64,000 nt of DNA from Gordionus sp. m RMFG-2023 (lineage: Eukaryota; Nematomorpha; Gordioida; Chordodea; Parachordodidae). The notes under the pieces are model-generated. The model was not told where the DNA came from and searched no databases. It worked only from the letters and a program-made list of their open reading frames with translations. Below are positions 12,446 through 25,891 of this stretch, piece after piece. Numbering within the stretch: position 1 is the first letter of the stretch; every line of letters starts with the position of its first letter. The translations under genes were made by a program, and so were the position numbers. The stretch is taken from NCBI RefSeq assembly GCF_954871325.1, contig NC_088777.1, positions 16,593,366 to 16,657,365 of the forward strand, in the 5' to 3' direction.

Positions 12446-15400
12446 CATAATAACTAGTGCTGTAAAGTAACGTAAAAAATTGTTAGCTTTTTCGAAGACG
12501 GAACGCCATACGTTACCTTCTTCTAGAGATAACAATTAACTGTAACGCGTCTCTTTTTTTGAGTAACGGTAACGCAGAACTACTTAAATTTTTATAAAAA
12601 ATATTAAAAAAAGAAAAACATATTTTATTGTACTAAAAAATTACTTTTATTTATTTTTTTAATATAAATAATTTAAGCCAAATTTTTAATTCACATCAAC
12701 CATCATTTCTTCTTTTTTATTTTAAATTCTCTTTGTTATTCAAAGTAAATGTTTAAATTTTTATTATTCTATGTTATAATTTATTTTAGGAATATTATGT
12801 CCTTAGTAATTATTTCTTCAGATATAGATGATTTAACCCTTCCCTGGTCCCAATTTGAAACATATTTTACACCAATAAAGAAAATGAATGGTACAAAGTC
12901 TATATAAATTATGTCCCAACCATAGGTGTAGTCAGGATCCTAAGGCAGGGGATTAAAAAATTGCTGGGGGCTTCGCCCCCATACCCCTTATGGGCGAGCC
13001 TTCGGCCCGCTTTTGTCCAGCCTTCGGCCGGGTTACCTTAGTCTATGTATAGTCATAAAATATTTTTACACATTTAATAAAAAAACAATTAGCCTGGAAC
13101 AAATTTGAAATATATTTTTATTAGTTTATATAAAATATAATAAATTACTTGTATATAAATTAATATAAAAGCATGGTAATAATTTATTCTAAACAATTAT
13201 AAGAAATTTATTTATAAAAAGTAAGTAGACAATAGTTGATATTCCTCTATTATATAGAATTAGTTACAGAATACTAGGTGAAATTCCACTTTTATAGACA
13301 TATTTGGCAGTTAGAGAATATATTACAGTTAATAATTTAACAGATTTTACTAATCAATGCTCTTGATAATAAATATAACAATTTTTATTCAATTATTTAA
13401 CGCCATCTATTTATTTTAAGTAAAAAATTATATTAAATTTAATCTTCATATTATTCATCCCACAATATCTTTAAAAGATATTTTCTGATATCCTTATCAA
13501 TATTTTATAATTTTCTGTAAAATATATTATTTGCTATATTGTTAAAAATTACTTGATTGTCATATGATAATTGATAAAATTAGATATACTGTAAATCTAC
13601 GACATATAATATTCCAATGTTTGTATTGTGCTTTGATATTTTTATTTAATTTATGATTTAATTTTAAGTTTTATAATTATATTTTGCTTTTATTAAGATA
13701 AATAAATTAAAATTACTCACTTTATAAACAATTATATTTGATATATTATATTATTTAGTAATTTTATGGATCTATTATTAAAAATTATAATACATTTCAC
13801 TTTTGTCTTAAGATCTTTGGCTTATATTTCTTTTATTAAAAAACATTTTTGGTTCAGTTTATATATTTATAAATTTATTTCCCCAAAAATGTATAAATTA
13901 TGATAAATAGTTTTATAAAAAAATATCAACTTTTACATTCTTTCTTTCAAATTATTGTTTAAAATATATGCATACATTTTTAAGGGTCAGGGAGTGGGGG
14001 GAGGACTAAGGGGGATATTTTTTATTAGCTAAAATTGATATTTACGAAAAGTAATAAATTTCTGAAGGGGGGGCTTGTCTCCCCGCCTGGCTACACCCAT
14101 GGTTCCAACGCGAATATTTCAAACTCAATGTCCAGCAGTTCAAACTTAAAAAATCATATGAAGGTAAAAAGATGAATTAAATATTATTATTTAAGTTATT
14201 ACTTTAATAATAGAATATTAAATCATGGGTATTATAAAATAACCAAAAAGAAATATTCTTTCATAATATTTTGAAAAGTTGAATCATGAAATTAAAATAA
14301 AAGCAATTAAATTATAATATAGTATAGGGCTAGGAACCAATATTAAAAACCCAAGATTATTAAAATATTGGTATTGGTTCAATATTATTTTGGGTATAAA
14401 CAATATCTTCTATTTATTATTTTAGTATTTTTGGTTTAAATTCAGATATATTTATATATAATATGAAATAAAATTATGAAGCAATATTTTTTTAGAGAAA
14501 TGAATCTATATATTTTTCCTGATTCCTAATTTAAAAATAATATTCTGAATTCTGAAAAAGATATGAAATTGAAAAATTATCTTTGGCAAACATAATTTCA
14601 ATTTTTAATGTTTTCCTTGACAATAATAGTAAGAGATCAAAGATTTATCTTCAATTATTGATAAAGCTAAGTTATTTTTAATAAAAAATTCAAGAATTAA
14701 TAATATTTTAATTAAATAATTATAGACTGTACATTCTTCAAAAATGAAAGAGATTAATATGAACATTTGAATAGTAATAAAAAAAAATTGAAGCCAATCA
14801 ACTCACACTCATTGAGATGCAGAATTTACCTACATTAAAAAAATAGCACAATGAGGTGTTGATAAATTAGTTTTTAATTTTGTAATTGAAGAATTGCTAC
14901 TATCTTCAATTGTAGAAAGAAATACATTTATTGATATTATCAAAAAATGGCAGCCAACTAAAAATGTAAAGCCTAGGCCTACCATCGTATTAAAAATTAA
15001 CAAAGCATATTGCAAAGAAATTAGTGTATCCCAAAAATTGTCTGTACAACTGAGGATTCTTGGTCAGTTTAACATCGGTATGTAAAATATATATTTTATA
15101 GATTGATAATATTGTCTTTTAAAAAAGTTCTTATTCAGGGATGACGGTACTCTGGCTACACCCAGCCAGACACTTTTGAGAAGGTTTCAACCTGCTTATT
15201 TTGTAAAAGGCCAAACAAAAATACACATTTGATTGTCTAGCAAACATAATCTGTGAAATTTTTACCACATATAAGATACAAAATAAAGTAACCATGCAAT
15301 ACCGACAATGCTAGAAATTATATAAAAGCTTTCAAGTAAAAAAAATATAATATATTTATTTAAAATTTATTAAATATATGAACAAGGAGGGGAATCGGAT

Positions 15401-15840
15401 AATGAAATAGTTCCTCTGCTATTATATGATCTATTTAAAATCAAAATACTAATGACATAATTGCATACTTACCTAAGCGTTATTCCCGTTCAGCACACAC
15501 TCTAAATTCATTGCAAGTGTTGACATTGAAAAGGCAGGTAACGATGTCAATTTTAAAACAAAAATTACATTTTCTAAGTGTAACCAATTGTGGAATAAAC
15601 ATGGGCAATCTTCAAACTGTGCAGCCATTTTTAATGTAAACATGGGAAGATATCTGATTAAACCGGTTATAACAAGATGGAACTCTTTACATAACTCCAT
15701 GAAATTAATAGATTGTTTTTTAAGAAGAATTGGCAAAAATTAGACGAATCTTGTGATAAATCCGAATTACAGAGATTTTCAGATACCAACAAGTCGTTCA
15801 TGGATGAATATTGTATGGTTGTAATTAATTAAGAAATATG
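12446..15840 (+). mobile_element. Decayed hAT element, interrupted
   Basis: The left end resembles a hAT terminus (tagtgctgtaaagtaacg at about 12454). A BED-finger-like piece (LPWSQFETYFTPIKK near 12840) is resumed after another element as SNANISNSMSSSSNLKNHM near 14106-14160. Transposase body pieces follow: VIEELLLSSIVERNTFIDII (14885-14945), then ITRWNSLHNSMKLIDCF near 15670-15715 and DTNKSFMDEY. Stops and frame changes throughout. The right terminus is not seen; a foldback MITE begins at 15885. Confidence 0.6.
12921..14101. mobile_element. Non-autonomous TIR element with GC-rich head, inserted into a hAT BED exon
   Basis: Inverted ends catRggtgtagYcagg, flanked by a 7/8-matching 8-bp duplication (gtcccaac at 12913-12920, gttccaac at 14102-14109), so hAT-like. 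The head has a GC-rich stem (gggggcttcgccccc) followed by ttcggcccgc and ttcggccggg motifs. The interior is AT-rich and non-coding. It shares the head with 18690-18805, and its interior with 27700-27990 in reverse orientation. Confidence 0.7.
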
Positions 15841-15884
15841 CTATGTATATATATAATTTTGTGAGTTATGGAACCGATTCCCAC

Positions 15885-16100
15885 TAGTGTTGTTACACGG
15901 CCCGTTTTGAGCCGATTTTTAATAACGGCTAACTCAATATTTCATCTAGAATCACAAGCTTGAAGATTTTGTTTGTAGAAGGAACAAAGGTTTGGACATC
16001 TATTAGCAAAATCTCGAGGCTTAGGCAATATTTTTCTAGCTAAAATATCGAGTTAGCCGTTTTAAAAAATCGGCTCAAAACGAGCCGTTTAACAAAACTA
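15885..16100. mobile_element. Foldback MITE, 216 bp
   Basis: Nearly palindromic: about 50-bp inverted ends starting tagtgttgttac on the left and ending gtttaacaaaacta on the right, with cgttttgagccgattttt and its complement inside. No clear target duplication. Same family as the elements in PI3K intron 2 (31752-33382) and relics at about 38850-39054 and 41318-41450. Confidence 0.75.
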
Positions 16101-16109
16101 ACCACACCT

Positions 16110-18330
16110 CTTTCAATTATAGAGAACGAAGAAAAAATCGATAACGATTATAATATTAAAAATTAAAAAAATGGCTTTAAATAATTTCAAGTTTTGTAAG
16201 CCGCTTATAAATTCAATCCTGGAAGGCTTTCTAATAAATTCCCCGTATTTAATGTAGAATATATTAATTAAACTATCTTCTGAGGCGTCACAAGAAATCA
16301 CGACAGGAATATCGGCTGAATAAGGAATTATTTTATCTTCTTCTGATAATAATTTTTTAACTCTATTATATTTCATTTTCTTTAGCTGACGAAAACCAAT
16401 TTACATTTTTACTCGTTAGTCGGTGTAAAGTGGCACAAATAGAATGTATAAACGATTCATGGTAATTTACAATTCCTAGAAACGAACGTAATTCTTTAAC
16501 ATTAGAAAATATTTTATAATTTTTTATAGCATTAATCTTATCTTCTATAAGGTGAATTCCGAATTCGTATGACCTAAATAAGTAACTGACTTTTCTCCAA
16601 TTTTAATTTTATCGATCATCGTTGTCAGTCCAGCCTTATCAAATCTTCTTAATACTTCTTCTAGATTAACTATTGATCAAAATTATTCTCGCCTGCAATA
16701 ATTACATCTTCTAAAAATAAACTAACCATAGGAATTCCCTTTAATAGGTTTGCATAAAGCGTTGAAATATTATAGGAACGCTAGTCAACCCAAAAGTGAT
16801 TCTTTGGTATCGGTAATAACCGACATGAGTCGAAATTACTAAAAGGTCCCTACATTCTAGACTAACTCCGAATTTTAAGAATGCATCTCTTAAATCTATC
16901 GTTAAAATTTTTTTACCACCCACTATCCTATTTGTCAGGTCGACGAAAGTTGGTAATAAATTGTTATCTATTACTCAATATTTGTTGATTTTTACGAAAA
17001 TCTCCGCATATCCTCACGGCACCGGTTTCTTTAAAACATTAACCGTTGGCGAAGCCCAAGTAATCGGAGCTATTGTTGGATCCACCTTCTCGATAACGCC
17101 TTCTTCTAAAAGTCTGCCCAACTCAGCTTCAACTTCCAATTGTTTTTTATAAATTAGCGGAAGATTTGAAACAATAGTATTTGAAATCTTTTATATTTAT
17201 TATTAATTCGAACTTCTTCAGGAAGTTTTATATCAAATTCTCTAAGAAAGGGCATTCCAAAAATAAGGGAATTCTCACCCTTAACTACCCAAATAGGTAA
17301 AATTTTTGAAATATTCTTTACATCGACTTCCACTAAACATTTACCCAGTACTTCGATCTTGATATGGTTATATCCTACAAGTTTATAAGCAGGTGATAAT
17401 GGTGGTTTGCCTATGCGACTCCAGGTAACCTCATCCATCACACTTCGCGCCGCGCCAGTATCAAATTCCATAATAAGCTGCAGCACATTTATCTTCGCAT
17501 CGATTGTAGCTTTATTAGCAAAAGACAGGCGAGGTGTCCGTGATAAAATCATTTGTATAGCATGCGTCTACACTCTTTCGATATGTGGTTTGCTTTTCCG
17601 CACCTAAGGCATATTACTTTTTATGGAAGAAATTAGGTTTAAACTTGATTTATAATTATTATAGTTGAATTTGTTAGCATTATAATAATTATTATTATTG
17701 AATTTATTAACGTTATTATAATTATTCTATAGTCTTATGTTTAATTATTTTATCAACTTCTGCCAGGGTTTCCGTCTCCAATGAAGACAGCGCGATAGCT
17801 AGGCGTATAGTATCTTCAAGTGTAATATTTCCTTCGGCATATTTTGACCGAAATTCTTTGTCCAGCTCACGTAACCCTACTCCTAAGATGAAAATATCTC
17901 TTAAGAGTTCATCAACCGGCGATTTAAAATTACATAAGAGCAACTGCTTTTTAATTTGATTGAAAAATTGATAAAAGTTTCACTGCCTTTTTATAAAGTA
18001 TAAAAATTATTGCGATGTAGATAAATACTCTAAAAATCTTTTAAATACTCGAAAAATCTTTTAAATATTTTTTCTAAATTGTCAAGTAAAATTGGATAAT
18101 TTATGTTATCTAGATTATTAGAGAAGTAAAATTTTTTAATTTTAATTAAATTATCAGTGCCTATATAGGCTAATAATAAATATTTTTTTATATATTTTGA
18201 TCAACTATATTTTTACATTGAAAAAGAGTTTTATATTATATAGAATAGATAATCCTGAATGTTAAGTTTTTCTTTCACGAATTGGAATATAAAATTGAGT
18301 AGGAGTTGATGTTTCTTCGTTTTCCTTTTG
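16110..18330 (-). mobile_element. Ty3/Gypsy fossil fragment
   Basis: Old fragment of the same family as the element at 54020-58291, in the same orientation. It covers a gag-like region (about 18330-17550), a protease region (17154-17552), reverse transcriptase (about 16640-17100) and the start of RNase H (16113-16376). The integrase end and both LTRs were not found. Heavily broken, with many more breaks than the copy at 54 kb, so clearly older. Confidence 0.82.
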
Positions 18331-18689
18331 AAATATCTTCTTTGAGTCTTGGTTAGGTGCAGTATAATTTTAACCTTTTTATTTAATACATGTCAATGAA
18401 TTAGAAATAATAATATAAAGTGATTTATTTAATATAATAAAATATATTTATATATTTTTCTATTTTGTCTATTATAATAAATTGTAGCTTAAAAGCAAAT
18501 TAACAAAATCAATTTATATTAATACATTACAGTGTCTAATAAAGTATAGTATTTATCTTAATCTAATATAAACCTTTATCTTTACATAGCCATAAACTAA
18601 CCACGAACACTTCTCCATTTTGGTATTTGACTTAACCTGCACTAAGCAGTCAATGTATTTTTAGTTTTTACCAAACGTAAAAAGCAGGG

Positions 18690-18805
18690 GCGTCATAGTA
18701 CAATCTCAGGGGGCTCAACTAAAAAACAATATATGGGGGGCTTCGCCCCCCATACTCCTTATTTTAGGAAGCTTCGGCCCGCCTTTGCCCGGTCTTCTGC
18801 CGGGT
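18690..18805. repeat. GC-rich head of a second TIR element
   Basis: caggggcgtcatagt followed by ggggggcttcgcccccc and ttcggcccgc, the same head as in 12921-14101. A facing sequence near 28520 (ctcggcgcccctc) could be its other end, which would place the 8.3 kb hAT segment inside this element; no matching target duplication was found to prove it. Confidence 0.5.
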
Positions 18806-19351
18806 TTTATATCAATATATTATACTTTTTTAATTGAAATTTGCAAACTCTGAACAATTATTCTGAATTTCTTACTGTAATTTATTATGCATACAAATAA
18901 TAAAAGTTAAACCAAACAGGACATTTACAAATATGATATTTTTTGATTGCGAATATAAAAATTTTTTTTATCTAATGGATTACATGAAAAAAGGTTAACC
19001 TCAATTGCCAATGGTATTTAAAAACCACACAGAGTGATATAATTCTTAGCAGCCTACATTGACATAAGGTCAGGGTTGGGCAAATTTTCAGAAAATTGTA
19101 TTCGGATACAAATACAGATACTTTATAAAATTTTGTATTTAAGATACAAGATACTAGATACTTTAGAAAAATTTCAATAAAATATAAGATACAAGATACT
19201 TGTATTTTTTTAAAAAAAAGTATCTAAGATACAAGATACTTTTTTAAAAAACTTTAAATAGTCAAAATCAAAATGTATAAAGCTTTATTTTCTTATCTAT
19301 AATATAAATTTATATAAAAATATTTAAAATAAATTGTAATATTTCTTTTAT

Positions 19352-20750
19352 TTATTTATAACTATTTAACATATTTATACTCCGCCTGTCATCTTTCATA
19401 TAATTTAGGACCTCTATTTGAATATCATTTATTGAATTATTAGAATTGGATGTGGTACTTTTAAGGCAAAAGTAATCATCATCTTCATCAATTGAAGATT
19501 TTGTTGAAGTATTAATTTCAATATTATTTTTAAAAACAATTAAAACTTCATGTAATAACAAATCCTGAAGGTATTTTTTTTCTTTTTCACCATCAATCCA
19601 ACGATTTTTAAAATAGGGATGAGAAATAGCTGCCAAAAATGCACTTTTAAAATTGTTATCAAAATCATATATATTTTTAAATCTTTTATTTAAAGAATTT
19701 TCTATGGCAATAGCTAATGGTTTGCAAAATTGTAGATTGGTTTGAATTAAATTTGTAATTTTTTTAACGACATTTAAAATTGGAGCTTATTCTCCATAAT
19801 AGCAGTTGAATTCACTCTGTATTTTGTCAATCGCTATAGCCAATGAGGCCATTATATTGCAATATTCTTCTAAATATTGAATTTCAATATCTCTTAATTT
19901 AGGAAATTCTAATTTTTGACATAATTTAGGAAGTTCGCCTTTAAATTTTAATAAACTATGAAGACTATCAAAACTATTCCATCTAGTGCAAAAAGGTGTA
20001 ACTAATTGTTTTCCTAAAACTGCTTTGATAAGTTCTGCAGTTTTAGGCCTATTATTTGTATTCCATCACTTAGTACATTTAGCTATTGCAGGATGATGAA
20101 TTTTAGAAATGTTAAGAGAATCCTTAATAGCTCTCTCGACATCTGTTGTGGCAATTAGACTTATCGTATGGGACAAACAACGAATGCAATGTTATTGAGG
20201 CTTCTTTAGACCCTTAAATAAACAAATAAATAATTATATTTGAATAAAAAATTTTACTAAATTTACAATATCATAATAAATTTTAAAGAAGTATTAAATA
20301 ATACTTTCAATGATTTCGAATTCTATACATTCATTATCATTGATGCATTCTCTACAGCTTCCGTAGAATATCCAAACTCCTTGGAAGCTTTCTTAAAGTT
20401 AGAGCCGTTATCTGTAACAGTTGCTATAACTTTTTCGTCAATACCAAAGTCACGATGAATTTCATCCACTAATTCTGCTATTTTATCATAGGTGTGGCTT
20501 CCTGAAAATCTTCTCACAACAAGGGCCCGAGATTGTCTTTGTAAACTATCACTTGAGAGCTTATTTAAATATTTATTTAATTTTGGAAAAAAGGCTAAAA
20601 TAAAAAAAAAATTAAAAAAAGTTATGGGAAGCTCTTGCAGAGAAAATTCCAATAGCGTCTTCCTTTGGAAAAAAGCCGCATTTCATATGGGAAGATCATA
20701 ACAAAGACAATTCCAAACGCATCCTCATATGGACAGAAGGTCGTATTTCT
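19352..20750 (-). pseudogene. hAT transposase, C-terminal copy (copy A)
   Basis: Decayed hAT transposase read on the minus strand. 20323-20652 gives RRFSGSHTYDKIAELVDEIH then DEKVIATVTDNGSNFKKA, the catalytic VTDNGSNF block. Around 19990-20010 is the TRWNS block, and 19352-19636 gives AAISHPYFKNRWI, typical just before the dimerisation region. Several stops and frameshifts interrupt it. It shares about 0.8 kb with copy B (26200-27000). Confidence 0.8.
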
Positions 20751-21509
20751 TAATTCTTATTATACGTTCGAGTAGATGTATTTTTCTGCAAAAATTTAAA
20801 AGACAACCGAGATGAGAAAAATACAACGGAGCCTTTTTATGGAGAGAAAGTCTCATTTATTAATTCTTTATAAAGTCGTTTGAGACAATGTGTTTTTCGG
20901 CAATTTTATAGAACACCAAAATGAGCGGAATATATAAATATATATTTTGGAGTAAATAAAAAACGTCCTATGTGTATTCATATTTTGTATATATATTCAG
21001 CCGGACTTAATAATGGGGAGGGAGGAGGGCTTGTTATTTTTGCAACTTTTTACATATTTTTTTATATACTCTTATTTTGATAAAGAAATATTTTTATTTG
21101 TAGATTTTTTAAAAAGAATTTAAAAAAAAGAAAAAGGAAATCATTGAAAATAAAGGGTATCGCAATCAGCACTGTTACTCCTAAGTTAAAAGTGGGTAGA
21201 ATTTCAATAATTCTAAATATTGGGAATTCCTTATCATCCCTCTTCTCGTTTCTTCGATTATATAATTGTTACCTTCTCATAAATTTTTACGTCACAAACA
21301 AACATATTATTACTGCAATTTTACAAAATTAATATTTTCTACATATTTTTGAACATATATTATTTATATCTATATAATAAAAACAATTGACGTTTAGGAC
21401 AAATCCATTTAATTATTATTCAGTTTGATTCATAGACTTGTATTATTTAATTTACAACCAAAAATATGTATGATATTAGAATTAATAGACGAAGTTGGGG
21501 AGATATAAT

Positions 21510-21640
21510 CATGGAATATGAAGAAAATAAAATAAATATAAAAAGCACAAGGTGAATATAAACATAAGATAAGTGTATTAAATGGAAGATTTTCTGAACT
21601 CACACATCAACATATCAATAATAATATAACTGCAAGGTAA
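21510..21640 (+). pseudogene. hAT N-terminal remnant, opposite orientation
   Basis: Plus strand: MEYEENKINIK, then in another frame KHKISVLNGRFSELTHQHI. This resembles the N-terminus of copy B (KFKLSILNGKFFEVLQDDH), so it is a decayed relative in the other orientation. No termini seen. Confidence 0.5.
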
Positions 21641-22259
21641 GGAATGCTACGAATTTATAAATAAGTTTGCGGACTCATTTTCAAATTTTGTCAGGCTTCT
21701 AAAAATATATTATATATATTTTATTAAAATCAGATTTATGATACATAGTTCATATTATATATATCATTCATTTGTCAATTTTTTGACTTTAATAAATTTT
21801 TATTAATGATTGAAAATGATATTAATCTAGAATTGAATAAATAAAATAAAAAATATTGATAAATAGAGAAGACCAAAAGAGTCTATTGTTCCCTTTACAG
21901 TGTAAAATTAGCAAGGACAAAATATATGTTGTATATAAAAAAATTTGCTTTGCCAAACGTTAGCTTGTGCAATTAGAGGTGGGAGCGGCCAATTTTTTAA
22001 TAACGGCCAATCCGCTTATGGTGATTAATAATTCACGCTTACTACTAACAAATTTTTGACCCGAACTGCCCGCTCACATGAAGGACAATATATTGATCAC
22101 TCCCGAAGATTCACGATGTTTTTAAATTTTTCAAAACTTTAATGCTATACTTTTACACTTTTTTAAATTTATTCTGCCATAATTTATATTTCTCTAATTC
22201 CATATAAATCAAAACTTTTATTAGGAAAAAGAATGTCCATGTATTTTATTAAAATTGTG

Positions 22260-22805
22260 TTCTCCTATCTAATAAGCGATTGGCTATAGAAAATAATTTC
22301 ACTATAAGCCGAACTTGCCCAGACTGACAAAATTTTACTAGTTAATTTTCTCAAAAAGCAAATGAATTTTTCTGCTTCCAAAAATTTAAAATATTGTCAT
22401 TGTTATTTGATTTATGAGTCATAAATCTTTTTAAGTTCATCCTCACAACTTTTGGTTAATGTTGATGCTTCATCATAATCATCTCGAAATTCTCAAAATA
22501 TTTCATTTAGAACAGGGTTGTATATTTGGCCGGTCAAATATGATTCGGTCTAAAGACAATATTAACTTAATTTTATTTATAATAGTAAAAAATGATGTAA
22601 TATTAAATTATTTTTTAAATTCTATAATTAATGTTTTGTGTTTGTTCGGATTCTAATAAGCGATTGGATATATAAAATAGCCTCTCACTAGAAGCCAAGC
22701 TTGCCGAGGCTGACAAAATTTTATCAAAAAAATCTTCCTTCCAAAACTTCAAAATATTGTCAGTTATTTGTTTTATGAGCGATGAATCTTCTAAGTTCAT
22801 CCTAA
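22260..22805 (-). pseudogene. hAT C-terminal remnant, duplicated in tandem
   Basis: 22615-22800 on the minus strand encodes ILKFWKEDFFDKILSASA then SLASSERLFYISNRLLES, the hAT dimerisation signature (usually ASSASSERLFS). A related copy lies at about 22260-22450, giving a roughly 380-bp spaced direct duplication (ctaataagcgattgg marks both). Not part of an open gene. Confidence 0.65.
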
Positions 22806-22859
22806 CTTTTATCGGTAGATGTTTTTGCTTCAGAAATATCTAAATGTTTCATTTAGAAT

Positions 22860-24480
22860 ATTTTTAATGTGTGTAGGATGAATTAGAAAAGTTATAAATG
22901 ATAGTCTTATGCATAAGGAGAAATAATAAGTCATCTGTTAAAAGGAAGAATAATAGAGGTAGACTTCTACTTAGTAGGGCTAGCTGGATTGTAAGGGGAT
23001 CTGAAAAGAACAAAAAATTGTATCTTTGAGTCAGTTATGGGAATTTGCATACATTAGGAATAAAAATGTTAATAAGACTCTACAATCATTGTATTAAGTA
23101 TATTTATTATGTGGCAAATCATTCAAAAAATTTTATATCAAAGTCAGACCCTTTGACATATACTCAAACAATTGAGGCAATGGAAAAGCTTAAAAAATAA
23201 TATACCAAGAACAGATATGGAGAAAAGATAAATTAATACTTATATGTACATATTTTTTAGAAACTTGTCAATCTAAATGTAATAAATTATTGTTATTTAT
23301 ACATATATTAAATAATTAATTGGGTATTTTAGATTTGTAGGTAAATATGAGAAATTTTATACTATAAGTTATTAAGATGTTTAATCTTCCTATAAATTTT
23401 GATTGCTTATAATTTGAATGCAAATGATTAATACATATAGTAAAGAAAAATGAAAATAAAACATATTTAAATTAATTTATTTATTACCAAATTTCCATTG
23501 GTGAACGAGAGTTGAGATTTATTATTTTTCATTCGATTGAAAATTATAAGATGGGGAAAAAATGTTTTTAAATGAGGAGTAATTAGAAAATTTATTTATA
23601 AATATAAAATTGCAAATTTATATTGATAAAAAAACAATTTAAAAAATTTATATTTCCGTGATTTACGGGAAATTTATGTTCACGCCCAATTATGTCCGGC
23701 AAAAATTTCGGAAAGGTCCATCACGCAGTCACACCTATTAATTTAAATTTTATTCTTTCAATCCGTGACCCACCGTATTAATAAACCAAACCATAATTAT
23801 TTTTAGAAGAATGTGGAAATATATTGCAAAAAATTCGTCAACTATAGATGGCGATCACTTTTATTTTAAAAATAGCGCATTCTCATAAACTTTATCAAGC
23901 ATAATGTATAAAATTTTGAAAAGCATCTATATTATAATACAATTTTTTTTAAATTTCACAACATCACATAGAGGAAATCCCTTGATGTCCAGTTGTAATG
24001 TTCATAACATTCACTGTCTCAGGTTTCCTGGAATAATTAAATAGCTACCCCAATATAATAAACTACTTTTTTGCTATTTCCTGTTTTCTTAGTGCGTTTT
24101 GTTTTTTAATAATAACCTCCTTTGATAGGTATATTATATTTTAAAAAATTAATTTTATGCTAAAATTTTTAAAACTATCATTTAATATTCAATTTATTAT
24201 GTTTTTTTTTAAATTGTCTTATTTTTTTAATTAAGATGACAATTCAACTGCTTTATTACATAAAATTTTATTTTTAAGGCTAAAAGGGTTAAAAATGATA
24301 TAAGTCAAGAAAATTGGACAAACTGTATGATAAAAGTCAGACAAATTAACATGATTATATACTTACAGTAAAAATTGACATTTAATATTATTCAAATAAT
24401 AAATTATATTGTAATTAACAATAAAATATATTGTTTGTAATTATGATATATATTATTGAGCAAATAATATAACTATATAG
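22860..24480. other. AT-rich, no gene seen, inside the hAT-bounded segment
   Basis: Lies downstream of the XRCC3-like gene. No repeat partner or coding signal recognised. It may contain the gene's 3' flank carried with it. Confidence 0.5.
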
Positions 24481-24573
24481 AATGAATACATAAAAACAAA
24501 GTAAAAAAAACACACTTAATGAAATTTTGAAAGTAAAAAATAAAGTTAAAATTTTTTTTCCCATACTAATTTA

Positions 24574-25891
24574 TTATTGATTTTGTATATTGATTTTTTC
24601 AGTGAGTCCATCTTTTGTTATATAAAATGAGGAGTATTGGCAGGGCACATGGGGTGATAATGCTACATAAAAGTATCTTTCTACTAAATTAGTATCATTT
24701 TTATATGTAAAGGTTTTAAAATTTTTTCCATCTCTTTGATAATAATCATGCCTCATTTTAAGATCATCATAATTAATATAAGATGTGAATTTAGTTATGA
24801 GTATCCTGGTTGTAATATTTTGGGACCAAGTCAAACCTAAGCAAGGTATTTTGTTTAACTTCTGATCAATTATAGATTCTGATTTATCAATATAAGATAT
24901 ATATCCAGAACCTCTAAAATACTGAACAAAGGGCAAGTTAACATCTTTATCAATGATATCTGACATCTTTTCAAATCAATAAACTATGAATAAATTTTTT
25001 AATTAAACTTGATTAATGCAAATCAATGCTGTTTTGTGTTCATGAGTTAGATTATGTAAATAATTAGCAATTTTCTTTATATCATTAGTGATAGTTTTGT
25101 TTTCTAATTTGGAAACTGCTGATTTAATATTATTTTTATATTGTTTAATATCATTTGGAATTCCTCTAAATAAAGATGCAACAGAGTCAATAATTATTAA
25201 TCTTATCCTTTTATTCATGTTGAAAATCAAATTCACTTTTTTTGTTAAACAATGCCATAAACTTTTCTTGTAACACAAATATTTATTTTATAAACTTTAA
25301 ATTACTAAATCTCCAATATGATCTAAATAAATAGAACTCATTATATTTTGTGTTAGTTGTTGCAAATTTTTATTATCATAATAATTTTCCAAATAATTTA
25401 ACATAATTTGTTCTAATCTTTTAACAGGAAAGGCATTTTCAGTGTTAACATAAATAATGCCTAATAAATTTAATGTAAAATATATATTTACATATAAATT
25501 ACAATCATTTTTATAATTTTGATTATTATATATAGATTTTGCTAATCTTGAGCATAAATGCAAACAAAATTGAGTTTTGCCAACACCTGAGCAACCAGAT
25601 ATTTCTGTTATGCCTTGACATAATATTCCTCCTTTTAAAATTTGGTCAAAATTTTCTAGTCCAGTACTTATACATTGAGGATTAGTGTATACTGTATTAA
25701 AACTAAAATAATTTGAAAAGTCTATGACTGGATTAACAAAATGCAAGAAATTATGTTACCATTTTTATAAAATTTATCAGACAATGCCTTTAGTATTTTC
25801 AATATATCATCCTCAGAGAGTTTAGTAATATTTTTTAGATCTTGAGGTGAAATAAGTAATAAATCATCCAGTAGTTTAAATTTCTTGCTGC
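24574..25891 (-). CDS. XRCC3-like: XRCC3-like RAD51 paralogue
   Basis: RecA-fold ATPase of homologous recombination; XRCC3 family members work with RAD51C on RAD51 filaments in the nucleus. Exons, read right to left: 25891/25889-25760, 25727-25306, 25266-25009, 24966-24574. From 25889 they join to 400 codons plus stop (human XRCC3 is 346). Seen: helix-hairpin-helix-like N-terminus (ISPQDLKNITKLSEDDILK), Walker A GCSGVGKTQ, VNTENAFPVKRLEQIM (human ICTEDAFPHKRLQQLM), Walker B LIIIDSVASLF, LICINQ, CLGLTWSQNI and the C-terminal APHLP-like block ALSPHVP. GLGLTW-type and GITEISG motifs favour XRCC3 over RAD51B. The three introns are 32, 39 and 42 bp, all GT-AG. The first codons are unresolved: ATG at 25998 opens MDSNLNLLPYII, like the family start, but no canonical donor joins it. 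AATAAA overlaps the stop. The gene lies inside a hAT-bounded segment (19071-27414). Confidence 0.85.
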
